Positions 33,700-43,709 of a DNA stretch of 60,704 nucleotides are shown piece by piece. The DNA is from Russula earlei. Lineage: Eukaryota > Basidiomycota > Agaricomycetes > Russulales > Russulaceae. The notes below the pieces were generated by a model, which had not been told where the DNA came from, made no database searches, and saw only the letters and a program-made list of their open reading frames with translations. Location: assembly GCA_025769875.1 (NCBI GenBank), contig JAGFNK010000320.1, positions 1 to 60,704 on the forward strand, read 5' to 3'. Positions within the stretch are counted from its first letter, which is position 1. Each line of letters opens with the position of its first letter. The translations under genes were made by a program, and so were the position numbers.

Positions 33700-33880
33700 T
33701 GGTGGGCTGCAAGCCCTTGTATATGGTGGCAGAGAATGATGGCAAACAATTGAGGGGTGGCTCAGTAGGTCAGAGTGACGTGGTGTGTGACAGTGGGCTG
33801 CTGTCAGGCACCTTTCGGTGTTGTTGTGCGTGATGCTGCATTCACACACAACATTCCTCACGCTTCTGCTTTGTTGCTAT
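33700..33880 (-). repeat. Internal copy of the TIR inner edge in T2
   Basis: GTGGGCTGCAAGCCCT... (about 33703-33880) corresponds to the inverse of the region just inside the right TIR (24480-24660 in T1; about 41440-41580 in T2). The extra cargo of T2 therefore begins with a TIR-edge copy, as if a related element or its promoter had been inserted. Confidence 0.5.
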
Positions 33881-33962
33881 GCTGGAGAAACAATCACACT
33901 TATATATACCAAAGTTGTAAGGAGGGACAAGAGCAAGTTGCAATGTGATGATAAGTAGGAGA

Positions 33963-36083
33963 TCAGCCAACCATTGAAAAGCTTCCAGTGTTCACAAGAA
34001 CCATGTCCTCTTCCACATATTGAATCAATAAATCAGCTGTGCCCTTCCCAATATTGAGCCACCTTGATAGTTTCTCCACATCCATATGGTCTCCAACAAG
34101 CTGGTTGATGTGATGATAACCCTCTTCATGAAATGTGTCCGCATACTGACTGAAATTGTCCCCTTTACAATCAGGGTGCATGTCACAGTACACAAGCCAA
34201 GTGCCTATCTTTGGGACCTCAATCTTCACTGGAACAGGTTTTGGGAGAATTCCCACATTGGTTACTGGTGGGAGCCCTGAAGTCAGATTGGGAGGTGGCA
34301 GTTGACTTGGAGGGAACCAAGGAAGATAGGGATTGTATTGCAGCAGGGGGATGGCATATGGAAGGTTGATGAGTGGCTGAGGCTGTCCACACGTAGTCAT
34401 GGCAGGGATTTGATTTTGGCTTCATGAGTGAGGTCCACCGGCGTACAGATTGATTCCTGCCAGTTTTGTGGTCACTGGATATGTCTTGGGATCCTTGACC
34501 TTCCAACAATATCAGCTGACTTCACAATGAATCATGGCGCCAAGTACTTACAGCCATCGATGACCAGAAATTGAGAGTACTCATTGAAATTGGAAAACAC
34601 AAGTGTTGCACTGGATCTTTCCAGCACAAGGCAGGCTTGTCCAGAAGGCTGTGGATGTCACAGGAGAATGCGTTCGAGATTTTCTGACATGCTTCAATTC
34701 TCTGTTTATGGAACAGCTCACTACCAGAATTTTCTATATCAGCATTGCTGTCATGTGGAACACTGCCGAACTTGGTGCTTTTCTGCATGTCTGTCAGCAT
34801 TTGTTTTGAGCATCTGGTCACTGTGGCTCACCTTGGTCTGCTGAAGCTGTTGAACCGGAACCCGAACGGATCAAAGAAGGTGAAGACCTTCATACAAGGT
34901 TCAAGATCCGCTCATAGATGTTACGTGTTAGACAGAACTTTAGTATATGCGCTTATGGCAATAGGGTTACGCATACTACGATATCTATCACAAGATGCAG
35001 CCTTATGCTGCGTCTAGAACGTTTCCACATCACGCGTCACTTAATGCGCAATATAGTGGACACCTGTAGTCACCTCTTTTGGACTTAGGAACAGCCCTGG
35101 GTCATAGAGGTATAAATACCATACATGTAGACGAGTATACACATCGCTCTACACCCCAATATCACTTGAGGATTAGCACAACCTCTAAGGTGGGTTGCTT
35201 GGCCTGTTAGCTGCGCTCTATGCTGCGCAACAGAAGCGATACTGTGCATGTAGCATTGAGGGGTAGACATTGAGGCGTTGTGCTAACATTTGTTGCATTG
35301 TGCACCAGGGTATTGTCGATGTAACAACCTCAATCGCACAGCTCCCTTTCTGCCTATTGATTATCTCTACCATGAACGAAAACATCTCTGAACCAACACC
35401 AACAAAATATCAGGTGAGTAGGAATACCAAAGACTGCCATGACGAACTGTTTTCGTCATCCTCTGACTCGCTTTATCCTCCTGTGCTATTGCCACTTTCC
35501 TGCATGTTGGAGCAGTAGCAGTTTTGCTTTTCTTCTGCATCATGACTTCAACAATGCTGTCATTGCTGACATTGCCACTCTTGTCTTGCCACACAGGGGA
35601 ATCTACAACTGAGTTGTCATCATTGTCTGTGGCCAGCTCTGCAAGAACTTCCTGCTGGAGAAGTGCTCAAATCGCAAGGGAAGCTTGGTGGATAGGTCGT
35701 GGCTTGTTTGGAGCTTCATGTCCCTCACCAGGAAGAGGGGGCAATGCCATGGGTGGTTTTTTGGCTCGGGATGAAGACACAGCAGCCATTGCACCACAGG
35801 AATGTGTCACATGCCGGCCTGGCACTGCAACACAGTTCTTCTCATCCGATTCCCCATCTGTCCTGATGGCATCTGCACTCATTCAAGTGCCAATTTTAGG
35901 TGTTGCATGAGCCACAGAGTCCAGAGAAGCAGGGTGGGCAGATGGATCATTGGATGTGGTCAAAGGTGCAGTCAGATTCTTCTCTGCCTGTTTTTTTGCT
36001 TTGGCTGCCCTTTGGTGTGTTGTGACTGCTCCCTTGCCCATGAATAGCAGACAACAGGCAACATGGAGCATGTGATTGCACAC
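33963..36083 (-). pseudogene. T2 cargo gene with SAM-like C-terminal domain, split by an LTR
   Basis: Read from about 36080 downward: a basic N-terminus (MGKGAVTTHQRAAKAKKQAE), a low-complexity region, a middle segment (RIEACQKISNAFSCDIHSLL...WSSMAVSTW, about 34640) and a C-terminal helical domain at about 33970-34230: WLVYCDMHPDCKGDNFSQYA, FHEEGYHHINQLV and LNIGKGTADLLIQYVEEDM. This tail looks like a SAM-type domain family that is abundant next to mobile elements in Agaricomycetes (recalled, not searched). A solo LTR sits inside (34848-35232). At least two stops lie between exons, so it is probably broken. Exon borders are uncertain; function unknown. Confidence 0.5.
34848..35232 (+). repeat. 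Solo LTR, family L385
   Basis: 385 bp, TGTTGAACCGG to CTGCGCAACA, perfect GAAGC duplication (34843-34847 and 35233-35237). GTATAAATACC is followed by a TGTAGA...TCTACA stem. A second copy, inverted, is nested in another LTR at 43001-43385. Confidence 0.92.
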
Positions 36084-36714
36084 GTCGAATACAAATACTC
36101 CCTCTCCCTATCTCCCTCCCTCTCGCTCACCTTCACTCCTCGCCCTACTTCCTTTCCTTCCCTCCCTCTTCTCTTATGGTCTACCTTCCCTTCAGGTGAA
36201 TGCCCATACCACACAGCCGAACCAACAACTTGCAGGTCTTGTGTGCACTCTCGTTTCTTCCTTGTTGTGGGCTGACATCTGGTGGTGTTCAAGGTGCTCA
36301 TCATTCTCCATACCATGATTCGAAACAGGCAACAGACAATGTACTTCTATATCTGGCTTCTTCAGGGGTTTTACGGTTACAAAATGTGGGCACCAGTCAA
36401 TGGGAAGGTATGTACCGCAGCCATGCCCCCAGCACCCATATCCCTGCAGGTCCATCTGAACCAGCTAAGACTTTCACTTCAGGTTTCAATGCCCCTACAA
36501 ATCTTCAGCATTACACCATGTACCTTGACTCACGCATATGTGCATACTGTGAGCTGAAGCACAATGCTATCTGCATCCAATCCGAAACAAACTGTGACCT
36601 TCCAAAGCCCCTCCATTCCTCCCCTTCCTCTCCTTTCTTCAATCTTGCCCACATGCCCAACCGGTCTTGACTCCCCTCCACCTCTTGCGTCTGCATTGAA
36701 TATGTATGTTGTTG
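36084..36714. other. T2-specific stretch without clear gene
   Basis: C/T-rich sequence that may be the upstream region of the minus-strand SAM-like gene. Short forward readings exist but none resembles a known family. Confidence 0.35.
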
Positions 36715-36905
36715 TAGATGCTTTTCCACACGTGGGACGTCTTGCTTCTCAATGGACTCAACATCCTGTTCCGCATTGCACTGGCCATACTCAGAAGCCA
36801 CGAGGCAGAGCTCCTCCACTGCGACCCAATTCCCGTGGTCTACATTGCACTTGAAAGCCTCCCAACATGGATACCTTACAAGAGGTCCTCACACAAGCTT
36901 GCGAA
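36715..36905 (+). pseudogene. Captured TBC (Rab-GAP) domain exon in T2
   Basis: After an acceptor-like TTGTTGTAG at 36713-36715, the forward frame reads LFHTWDVLLLNGLNILFRIA, then LAILRSHEAELLHCDPIPVV and YIALESLPTW. This fits the C-terminal part of a TBC domain (xxRxWDxLxxEG / LFRxALAIL pattern), a GTPase activator for Rab proteins in membrane traffic. The catalytic Arg and Gln fingers lie upstream in the domain and are absent. The following codons look unrelated, so this is one captured exon. Confidence 0.55.
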
Positions 36906-37437
36906 CATCACCACTGCCGTACGTGAGGGCACTCAGCCCAAATGCCTCCATCTCCCCCCTCGCGCGCGATTGCGATCGCTGCCTTCAACACCTCGCATTC
37001 CCATTCTCGCCCCATCACTCTCAATTATGTGATCAACAGTAGGATGTTATGATATCATAGGAATAATATATGCATTTCATGTTTTCTTTACCTCAATCTC
37101 ACATTTATGTTTTCGATTCCCGTTCATGCTTCCTTTCATATCATGCTCACCTTAGTACTCCCTGCTGTATATAGTCTCATTAGCTGCTTACTTGAATAAC
37201 AATTCCTCCCTTTGTGCTAATCTCCTCTGGTCTGCTTCAAGACTTTGCCGGACATTTGTACCCTGTCTCACGTTCAACTTCATCGCCCCCAGTCATCCCA
37301 CTCGTTCCCTCTATTCTGTTTGTATCCCTGTTTTCTCCTTGGTCTGGTCAATGGTCTCACTCACGAGTCTCTGGACACACTGCAACATTACATATTTCAA
37401 TACCATTTGCTCATATTGATAACCAGTTTCAGCATAA
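36906..37437. other. T2 interior with palindromic GCGATTGCGATCGC
   Basis: Contains CGCGCGCGATTGCGATCGC at about 36961-36979, as at the TIR inner edges, then AT-rich sequence and a TATATAG motif near 37163. No coding signal. Confidence 0.35.
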
Positions 37438-39540
37438 TTATATGTATCCACAATGCCTGTACCATCCAAACACATCTTGTGATGTGATGTGATATAGTGC
37501 TTGGAGAAGGGTGCAGGCAATGTTGGTGTATGACTGCTCCACCATTGCAAAACGAACATACTCTCCATTACAGCAAAGGTGGTACTTCATTGCAGAAAAT
37601 GTCAGCTCAATTGGGTTATAATCAGGGGAGTAGGGCGGCAGAAATTCGACACACATACCCCTAAATACGAACAGGAGTGTCAACAGTTGTCAATAGACAT
37701 GAATATAATTTACCGAGATTCAATCAGCTCCAAAATGGAAGGGTGCTTGTGAATTCAACAATTGTCCATAACAATGACTGAATTGGGGGCCGGAAATGGC
37801 TCCATATTGTCCAAGAGGCAATTGATGAATGTGGAGAAAAGCTCAGTGTCGAAAGAGCCTTCAACAATGTCACAGTGAATAATACCATCATTGAGAGATA
37901 ACACAGGAAGGACAGAATATCTGGCACATGAGAATCATGAGTTACATGGCAGGTATGGATAGCATGTCACTCACCGTCATCCTCAACAGAAAAATGCCTT
38001 GTGCGATGCTTTCCTGCCACGAATAGCCCAAGTGTGTCCATGGTATGTTGTTCGGCGATCAACAGAACTCTCATCCACAAGACAAGCTGATTTGGAAGAT
38101 AGGTTCCGATACATGCACCAAATGCAGCTTGCTTTTCTTCACTACGCTCAAGTGCCATGCATGAGAGCTGTCCATTGTGTATCAGAAGCTTGAAATGTAC
38201 ATAATGAAAAGTGTGTACCTTATTCATACTATAGCCAGCCTTGATAAGTGTCCTCCATATCGTTGACAGTGATACTGACACCCCACATGTCTGTAACAGT
38301 TCCAAATGCAACTCATCGAGATAGGTATCTGGCGCACTATTCAGAGTTCTGAGCAGGTGCTGTATGGGTCCAATTTCAATAAAAGTGCCTGCTAGCACAG
38401 ATTTTGTGCCAAATGCCTCGACATCATAGTCACAAAGTGACTGATGGAGTTGAGGTTTTGTGTCACACCATTTTCCTTTTACGTTTACTTCTTACCTCTT
38501 GCTATGGACTGCTTGCTTGCGTACGTCCCTTTACTTACTGGTCTTGTGATCTCTTACGTCTTGTGATCCCTTCTGTGTTATCATGTGATCCATACACGTC
38601 CAGGTAACACTGCATTGTTGTTACTTTCCCTTTGTTTGGTTCTCTTTCCATTTATATTCACTTCTTAGTTTCGACTGTGCAATGCTGTGCACCTACTGTG
38701 CAGCACAGTTACTTGGTTCTGACTCATTCATGGCCTCATTCCTATGACTCCTACTTATTATGACTCCTACTATACTAGTAGCACAGTCAAAGCGTAGCTA
38801 TTGCTGTGCTTCTCCTGTATATATAAGCTCAGTACTTTGTGACCAAAGCCCTAAGCTTGGTCTCTTGTAGAATCCAACCTACTCTTGTCCAACATATTCT
38901 CCTGCAACCCACTTCACTCTCACAAACTTAAACCACAACCACCTCTCCATTTCATCAACTCTCAACACACCATCCACCATCTACTCTTCACCTTTCCCTT
39001 CCTTCCCTAAGAGTCTCTCTTCACTCGCCTGAGAAGAGCTCTCCTCCTTTAAGACCTACCTTCCTCTACTCTCTCTGCGTTGTTCAAGGTCCCCGGCGGA
39101 CTTGAACGCATATAGCTAGTGGAACCAGCCCTAGTCTATCCATTATAAACTTACCCTAGCTTCTCAACGGACCGAGTCGTACTAGGAAGGGTCTATTGGC
39201 CATAACCTGTTTAGCATAAAACACTTCGACCGCTGCAGGGATCCTTACTCATTATACATGGGAACAAGCCCATTTCTCGAACACCTCTCTATCATCAACT
39301 TGTTTTCCGCTTGTGAATTGACACAGCTAGTTACTGTGACATTTTGAGTGGTGGGGAAGTTTGACCCCACCAGTGTGCTTGAAGTTGGCAATGATCCCTT
39401 TCACTTTTCGCACACTTACATCTGTATACATGGAGATATCCTCCGCTGACATGTTTGTACTGAGATGAATGATGATCCATTGCACTTCTTCTGAGATTGC
39501 TTTGCCTTGAGCCACGGCGGTGATGGGTGTGTTGAAAGTT
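37438..39540 (-). pseudogene. IS630/Tc1-mariner-type DDE transposase remnant (T2), split by an LTR
   Basis: HTH exon at 39515-39342 (MAQGKAISEEVQWIIIHLS), then the solo LTR 38461-39341. The frame continues with GPIQHLLRTLNS, STIWRTLIKAGYSMNK, ALERSEEKQAAFGACIGTYL, a frameshift within the FVDES motif, and an exon with VIVMDNC near 37760. The final exon reads GMCVEFLPPYSPDYNPIELT, then FSAMKYHLCCNGEYVRFAM and ITSQDVFGWYRHCGY. The C-terminus is complete here, unlike in T1. All three catalytic regions are recognisable, but frameshift, a stop after MDNC and the LTR inactivate it. Confidence 0.85.
38461..39341 (+). repeat. Solo LTR, family L884, in T2 transposase
   Basis: 881 bp, perfect TTTTG duplication (38456-38460 and 39342-39346). 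Same TATA and stem as the copy at 2755. Confidence 0.92.
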
Positions 39541-40275
39541 TTCCCTCTTTGGGTACGCTGTGACCAAAATGGACATCTCTATCTCCGACCTTTCATGCTG
39601 TCTCACTCAGCCTTGTCCATTGTCCAACCACCATCAACCCTGCATCTGTCACACCTGCCATATCCTTATCATCAGCCATCTTAGCTTCATCAGCCGCTCC
39701 ATTCTTTGCCTTGCCAAGTCATCACCATCATGTCCCCAGTTCTGCCCACTGCCACCTCTTGTCCATTGGCACCTGCTTCATCCGCCGAGTCTTCATATTG
39801 CCTGCCACCATCATTTCAGCATCGCCGGCTGTCTACATCACCAACACTATCCCTGTCTCTAGTTGTTTCAATTCTGTTAGCCATTCTGTTGGCCACATGT
39901 GCTGCCTTGCCAGCCTTATCTGCCCCAGTTGTCTCAATCCCAGTCGCCACAGTCTCAGTCTCAGTCTCCTCCTCATCTCCTCTAGCCACCATTACTTCAA
40001 TTCAACTAGCCCCTACAAAGTCAGCTTCGTCTGGCTTCTTCCACAGCTTCAGTCTCGCTCACAGCCATTACCTCAGCTTGTCTGCTGCCATCATTTTGGT
40101 CTCAACCCTGTCTGTCATTTTAGTCTCATGCAACACACGTTGTCCAAGAAGGCCCCAGACCTGAGCTCAGTCACTCGCCACCTCAGGAGGAGCACAAACT
40201 GCCTCCACACCACCAGTGCCTGAGATGCTGCTGACACAAGTAATACGCCCCACGCCACCCCTCATGTCACCTCAT
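39541..40275 (+). other. Low-complexity C/T-rich segment in T2
   Basis: Counterpart of 21790-22520 in T1, with many CpG to TpG/CpA differences. No dependable frame. Confidence 0.4.
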
Positions 40276-40916
40276 CCCCATGGGTCTGAATGTGTCATAC
40301 AACTGTGTTGACTGTTAGGCATTCAAACATCCAACAAGGTCCATACCGCCATAGATTATGATTGATCAGAGCCATTTCTGGGTATCTCCATGTCGGATGG
40401 CTCATCTATTCCAGACCGCTATCATTTACGAAGCCGATGAGCCCAACAAAGGTCAAGAGGTTCCTATGCTGAATTGCCACATGACATTTCTAGTGTTGCC
40501 AATGTACTGAAATCTCTCGGCATCAAGAAAGGTGATTCCATCTCTATCTACCTTCCTCTGGCATGGCAAGCGGTCACTGCCCTCCTTGTGTGTGCACGCA
40601 TTGGTGCCATAAGGATGACACGGCTCTGGCAGTCATTGATATGGTCACGATTTGCCCCTGTAGAGAATCCAGAAAACACGACAGAGTGAACGGCCGAACA
40701 AGGGTGTTGTGGTGGGAAGACTATCACAACCAAAGCAGTTGATTCAGCACTGAAGGGCTGCCCACACATTGAGCACATCCTCATTCTTAGGCACACAGGG
40801 AACAAAGTTCCGTGGATGCAGGGCCATGACAAGTGGTGGCACGAGGAGCCGGTGCGAGTCCTCAATCACTGCACGCCAGAGATCTTGTCAGCAAAGATCC
40901 ACTCTTTATTCTTTAT
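40276..40916 (+). pseudogene. Captured acetyl-CoA synthetase fragment (T2), uninterrupted
   Basis: GLNVSYNCVDC, then a stop and AFKHP; 76-bp GT-AG intron (40339-40414); [32 protein letters not shown] and [20 protein letters not shown]; the 77-bp inverted block; GGKTITTKAVDSALKGCPHI; RTGNKVPWMQGHDKWWHEEP; DPLFILY, then a donor-like GTGAGA. It carries a one-base loss in the first exon and stops. It shows the empty site for the T1 LTR. Same start, end, intron and inversion as T1. Confidence 0.87.
40612..40688 (-). other. 77-bp inverted block inside the T2 acetyl-CoA synthetase fragment
   Basis: Minus strand reads [20 protein letters not shown] then QSRVIL. Same borders as in T1, so the inversion predates the split of the two elements. 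Confidence 0.85.
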
Positions 40917-41560
40917 GTGAGATGCCTGCTTGCACATGCCCATTGGCACACATCTGAACACGCTGCAGAGGAGGGAACCCATGATGTGCAAGTTCCATGT
41001 CTTGCTCGAGACCACACACATACGATAGTATGATGCACTGTGTGGGAGAACAAAATGAAAGGTAGACAGGAATGACGAAGGTATGTCTCCCTGAATCCCA
41101 TCCTTCCTCCAGACCCCTCTGCTCCTTCACACATGTCCAGCTGCCGACAGGTTGAGACTTGTATGCTGCCACTTGTGGTCCCATCGTCCCTCAATAGAGA
41201 ATGTGACAGACAGCTGGCCAAAGTCAGACCAGAAGGGAATAATGATTTCCACCTTCAGAGTCATATAATTGAATGCCCAGGTGAAAGGGGCAAGCTTTCA
41301 TATCCAAGGGTCAACAACAATGTCCTGATATCAGGTATGTATGACACACCACATATGATGGAGCTGTCCTGATCCCTCTAATGATAAATGAGTGCATTTT
41401 TCTGCAGGTTGGGTAGGCGACAAAGGTAGTGTGCACGCAAATGCCGTGTCACGCATGACAAACACCGAAAGGTGCCCGAGCATCACACTGTCACTCACCG
41501 TGTCACTCCGGCCTACTGAGCCATCCCTCCATTGTTAACCATTGTTCACCACCGCCATAT
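40917..41560. other. Unassigned T2 interior
   Basis: Counterpart of 23994-24659 in T1. No recognised gene. Confidence 0.35.
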
Positions 41561-42310
41561 GCAAGGGCTCGCAGCCCACTATTCACCCATTCACACGCAA
41601 TTTCAATCACTTCCTCAATGCACGCCTCATGTCATCATTTCAATTTTGTCTTATCGCTCTTCCATCAGTCCTTGTCCGGTCCCATGAGCATGCCCTTCTT
41701 GTGCGCTACATCATAAATAGTTGTATCATATCATGTGCTCAGCTGTAGGGATAATGTAATTTTATCATGCTTGGGGTCAGCACCCCAAAACGTGAAAATT
41801 CAACAAGTGAAACCAATTATCTGGATGCCTCTGGATACAGTACATGAGGTTCTACTGTCCAAGTTTCAAGGCAATCCATCAAGAAATGGTTGAGATATGA
41901 CAGTTCGAAAAATTGCATGCAGATGGGCACCCAAAAATTGAAACTTCAAGAACTGATAATTAGACACCAACTCTTTGGCTGCACCTAGACACATTACATG
42001 AGATCCCACTGTCCAAGTTTCAAGGCAATCCATTCAGAAATGGTTGAGATATGGCAGTTCAAAATTTCACACTTAGATGGCACCCAAAAATCGAAACTTC
42101 AAGAACAAAGAATTAGACCCCAACTCTTGGGCTGCACCTAGATACAGTACATGAGATCCCACTGTCAAAGTTCTAAGTAAATCAATTCAGAAACAGTTGA
42201 GATATGGCAGTTCAAAGTTTTGCACTCATGTCAGCACCCAAAAATTGACATCTCAAGAACTGAATATTAGACTCACATATTTTTGCTGCACCTAGATATA
42301 GTATATAAGG

Positions 42311-43584
42311 TGTTACACCATTTTCCTTTTACGTTTATTTCTTACCTTTTGCTATGGACTGCTTGCTTTCGTACGTCCCTTTACTTACTGGTCTCGTGAT
42401 CTCTTACGTCTTGTGATCCCTTCTGTGCTATCATGTGATCCACACACGTCCAGGTAACACTGGATTGCTGTTACTTTCCCTTTGTTTGGTTCTCTTTCCG
42501 TTTATATTCACTTCTTAGTTTCGACTGTGCAAATGCTGCGCACCTACTGTGCAGCACAGTTACTTGGTTCTGACTCATTCATGGCCTCATTCCTATGACT
42601 CCTACTTATTATGACTCCTACTATACTAGTAGCACAGTCAAAGCGCAGCTATTGCTGCGCTTCTCCTGTATATATAAGCTCAGTACTTTGTGACCAAAGC
42701 CCTAAGCTTGGTCTCTTGTAGAATCCAACCTACTCTTGTCCAAACATATTCGCCTGCAACCCACTTCACTCTCACAAACTTAACTCACAACCACCTCTCC
42801 ATTTCATCAACTCTCAACACACTATCCACCATCTACTCTTCGCCTTTTCCTTCCTTCCCTAAGAGTCTCTCTTCACTCTCCTGAGAAGAGCTCTCCTCCT
42901 TTAAGACCTACCTTCCTCTACTCTCTCTGCATTGTTCAAGGTCCCCGACGGACTTGAACGCATATAGCTAGTGGAACCAGCCCTAGTCTATCCCATTACA
43001 TGTTGCGCAGCATAGAGCGCAGCTAACAGGCCAAGCAACCCACCTTAGAGGTTGTGCTAATCCTCAAGTGATATTGGGGTGTAGAGCAATATGTATACTC
43101 GTCTACATGTATGGTATTTATACCTCTATGACCCAGGGCTGTTCCTAAGTCCAAAAGAGGTGACTACAGGTGTCCACTATATCGCGCATTAAGTGACGCG
43201 TGATGTGGAAACGTTCTAGACGCAGCATAAGGCTGTATCTTGTGATAGATATCGTAGTATGCGTAACCCTATTGCCATAAGCGCATATACTAAAGTTCTG
43301 TCTAACACGTAACATCTATGAGCGGATCTTGAACCTTGTATGAAGGTCTTCGCCTTCTTTGATCCGTTCGGGTTCCGGTTCAACATTACAAACTTACCCT
43401 AGCTTCTCAACAGACCGAGTCGTACTAGGAAGGGTCTATTGGCCATAACCTGTTTAGCATAAAACACTTCGACCACTGCAGGGATCCTTACTCATTATAC
43501 ACGGGAACCAGCCCGTTTCTTGAACACCTCTCTATCATTGACTTGCTTTCTGCTTGTGAACTGACACGGCTAGTTACCATGACA
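42311..43584 (+). repeat. Solo LTR, family L884, with a nested LTR
   Basis: 1274 bp including a nested 385-bp LTR plus duplication. Perfect TAAGG duplication (42306-42310 and 43585-43589). Confidence 0.92.
43001..43385 (-). repeat. LTR nested in an LTR (family L385)
   Basis: 385 bp, TGTTGCGCAGC to GGTTCAACA, perfect TTACA duplication (42996-43000 and 43386-43390). Inverse of 34848-35232 and still very similar to it, so both are relatively young. Confidence 0.92.
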
Positions 43585-43709
43585 TAAGGTTCTACTGGCA
43601 AAATTTCAAGGCAATCTGTTGAGAACCTGTTGAGATATAGCAGTTTTAATTTTGCACTTGAAATGACATCCAAAAATGGCAAGTGCAAGGTCACGTGAAA
43701 ACGACAGTA

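Larger units (their letters stand above)
31366..43707. mobile_element. T2: large TA-flanked TIR transposon with extra captured cargo
   Basis: 12342 bp, about 9.2 kb without five nested LTR insertions, between TA dinucleotides (31364-31365 and 43708-43709). It shares TIRs, PhoD-like fragment, transposase, low-complexity block and acetyl-CoA synthetase fragment with T1 in the same order. Between the phosphatase and transposase T2 has about 3.6 kb more, including a SAM-like-domain gene and a TBC exon. The two copies differ at many CpG sites. Either T2 gained cargo or T1 lost it. Confidence 0.82.
41561..43707 (-). repeat. T2 right terminal inverted repeat, interrupted by an LTR
   Basis: Inverse of 31366-32134, split at TAAGG by the LTR 42311-43584. 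The outermost ~120 bp resume at 43585 and end at 43707. Confidence 0.85.

Noticed and set aside
18954..43707. Starship-type giant element
   Set aside because: No tyrosine recombinase captain. TIRs, TA flanks and a DDE transposase point elsewhere.
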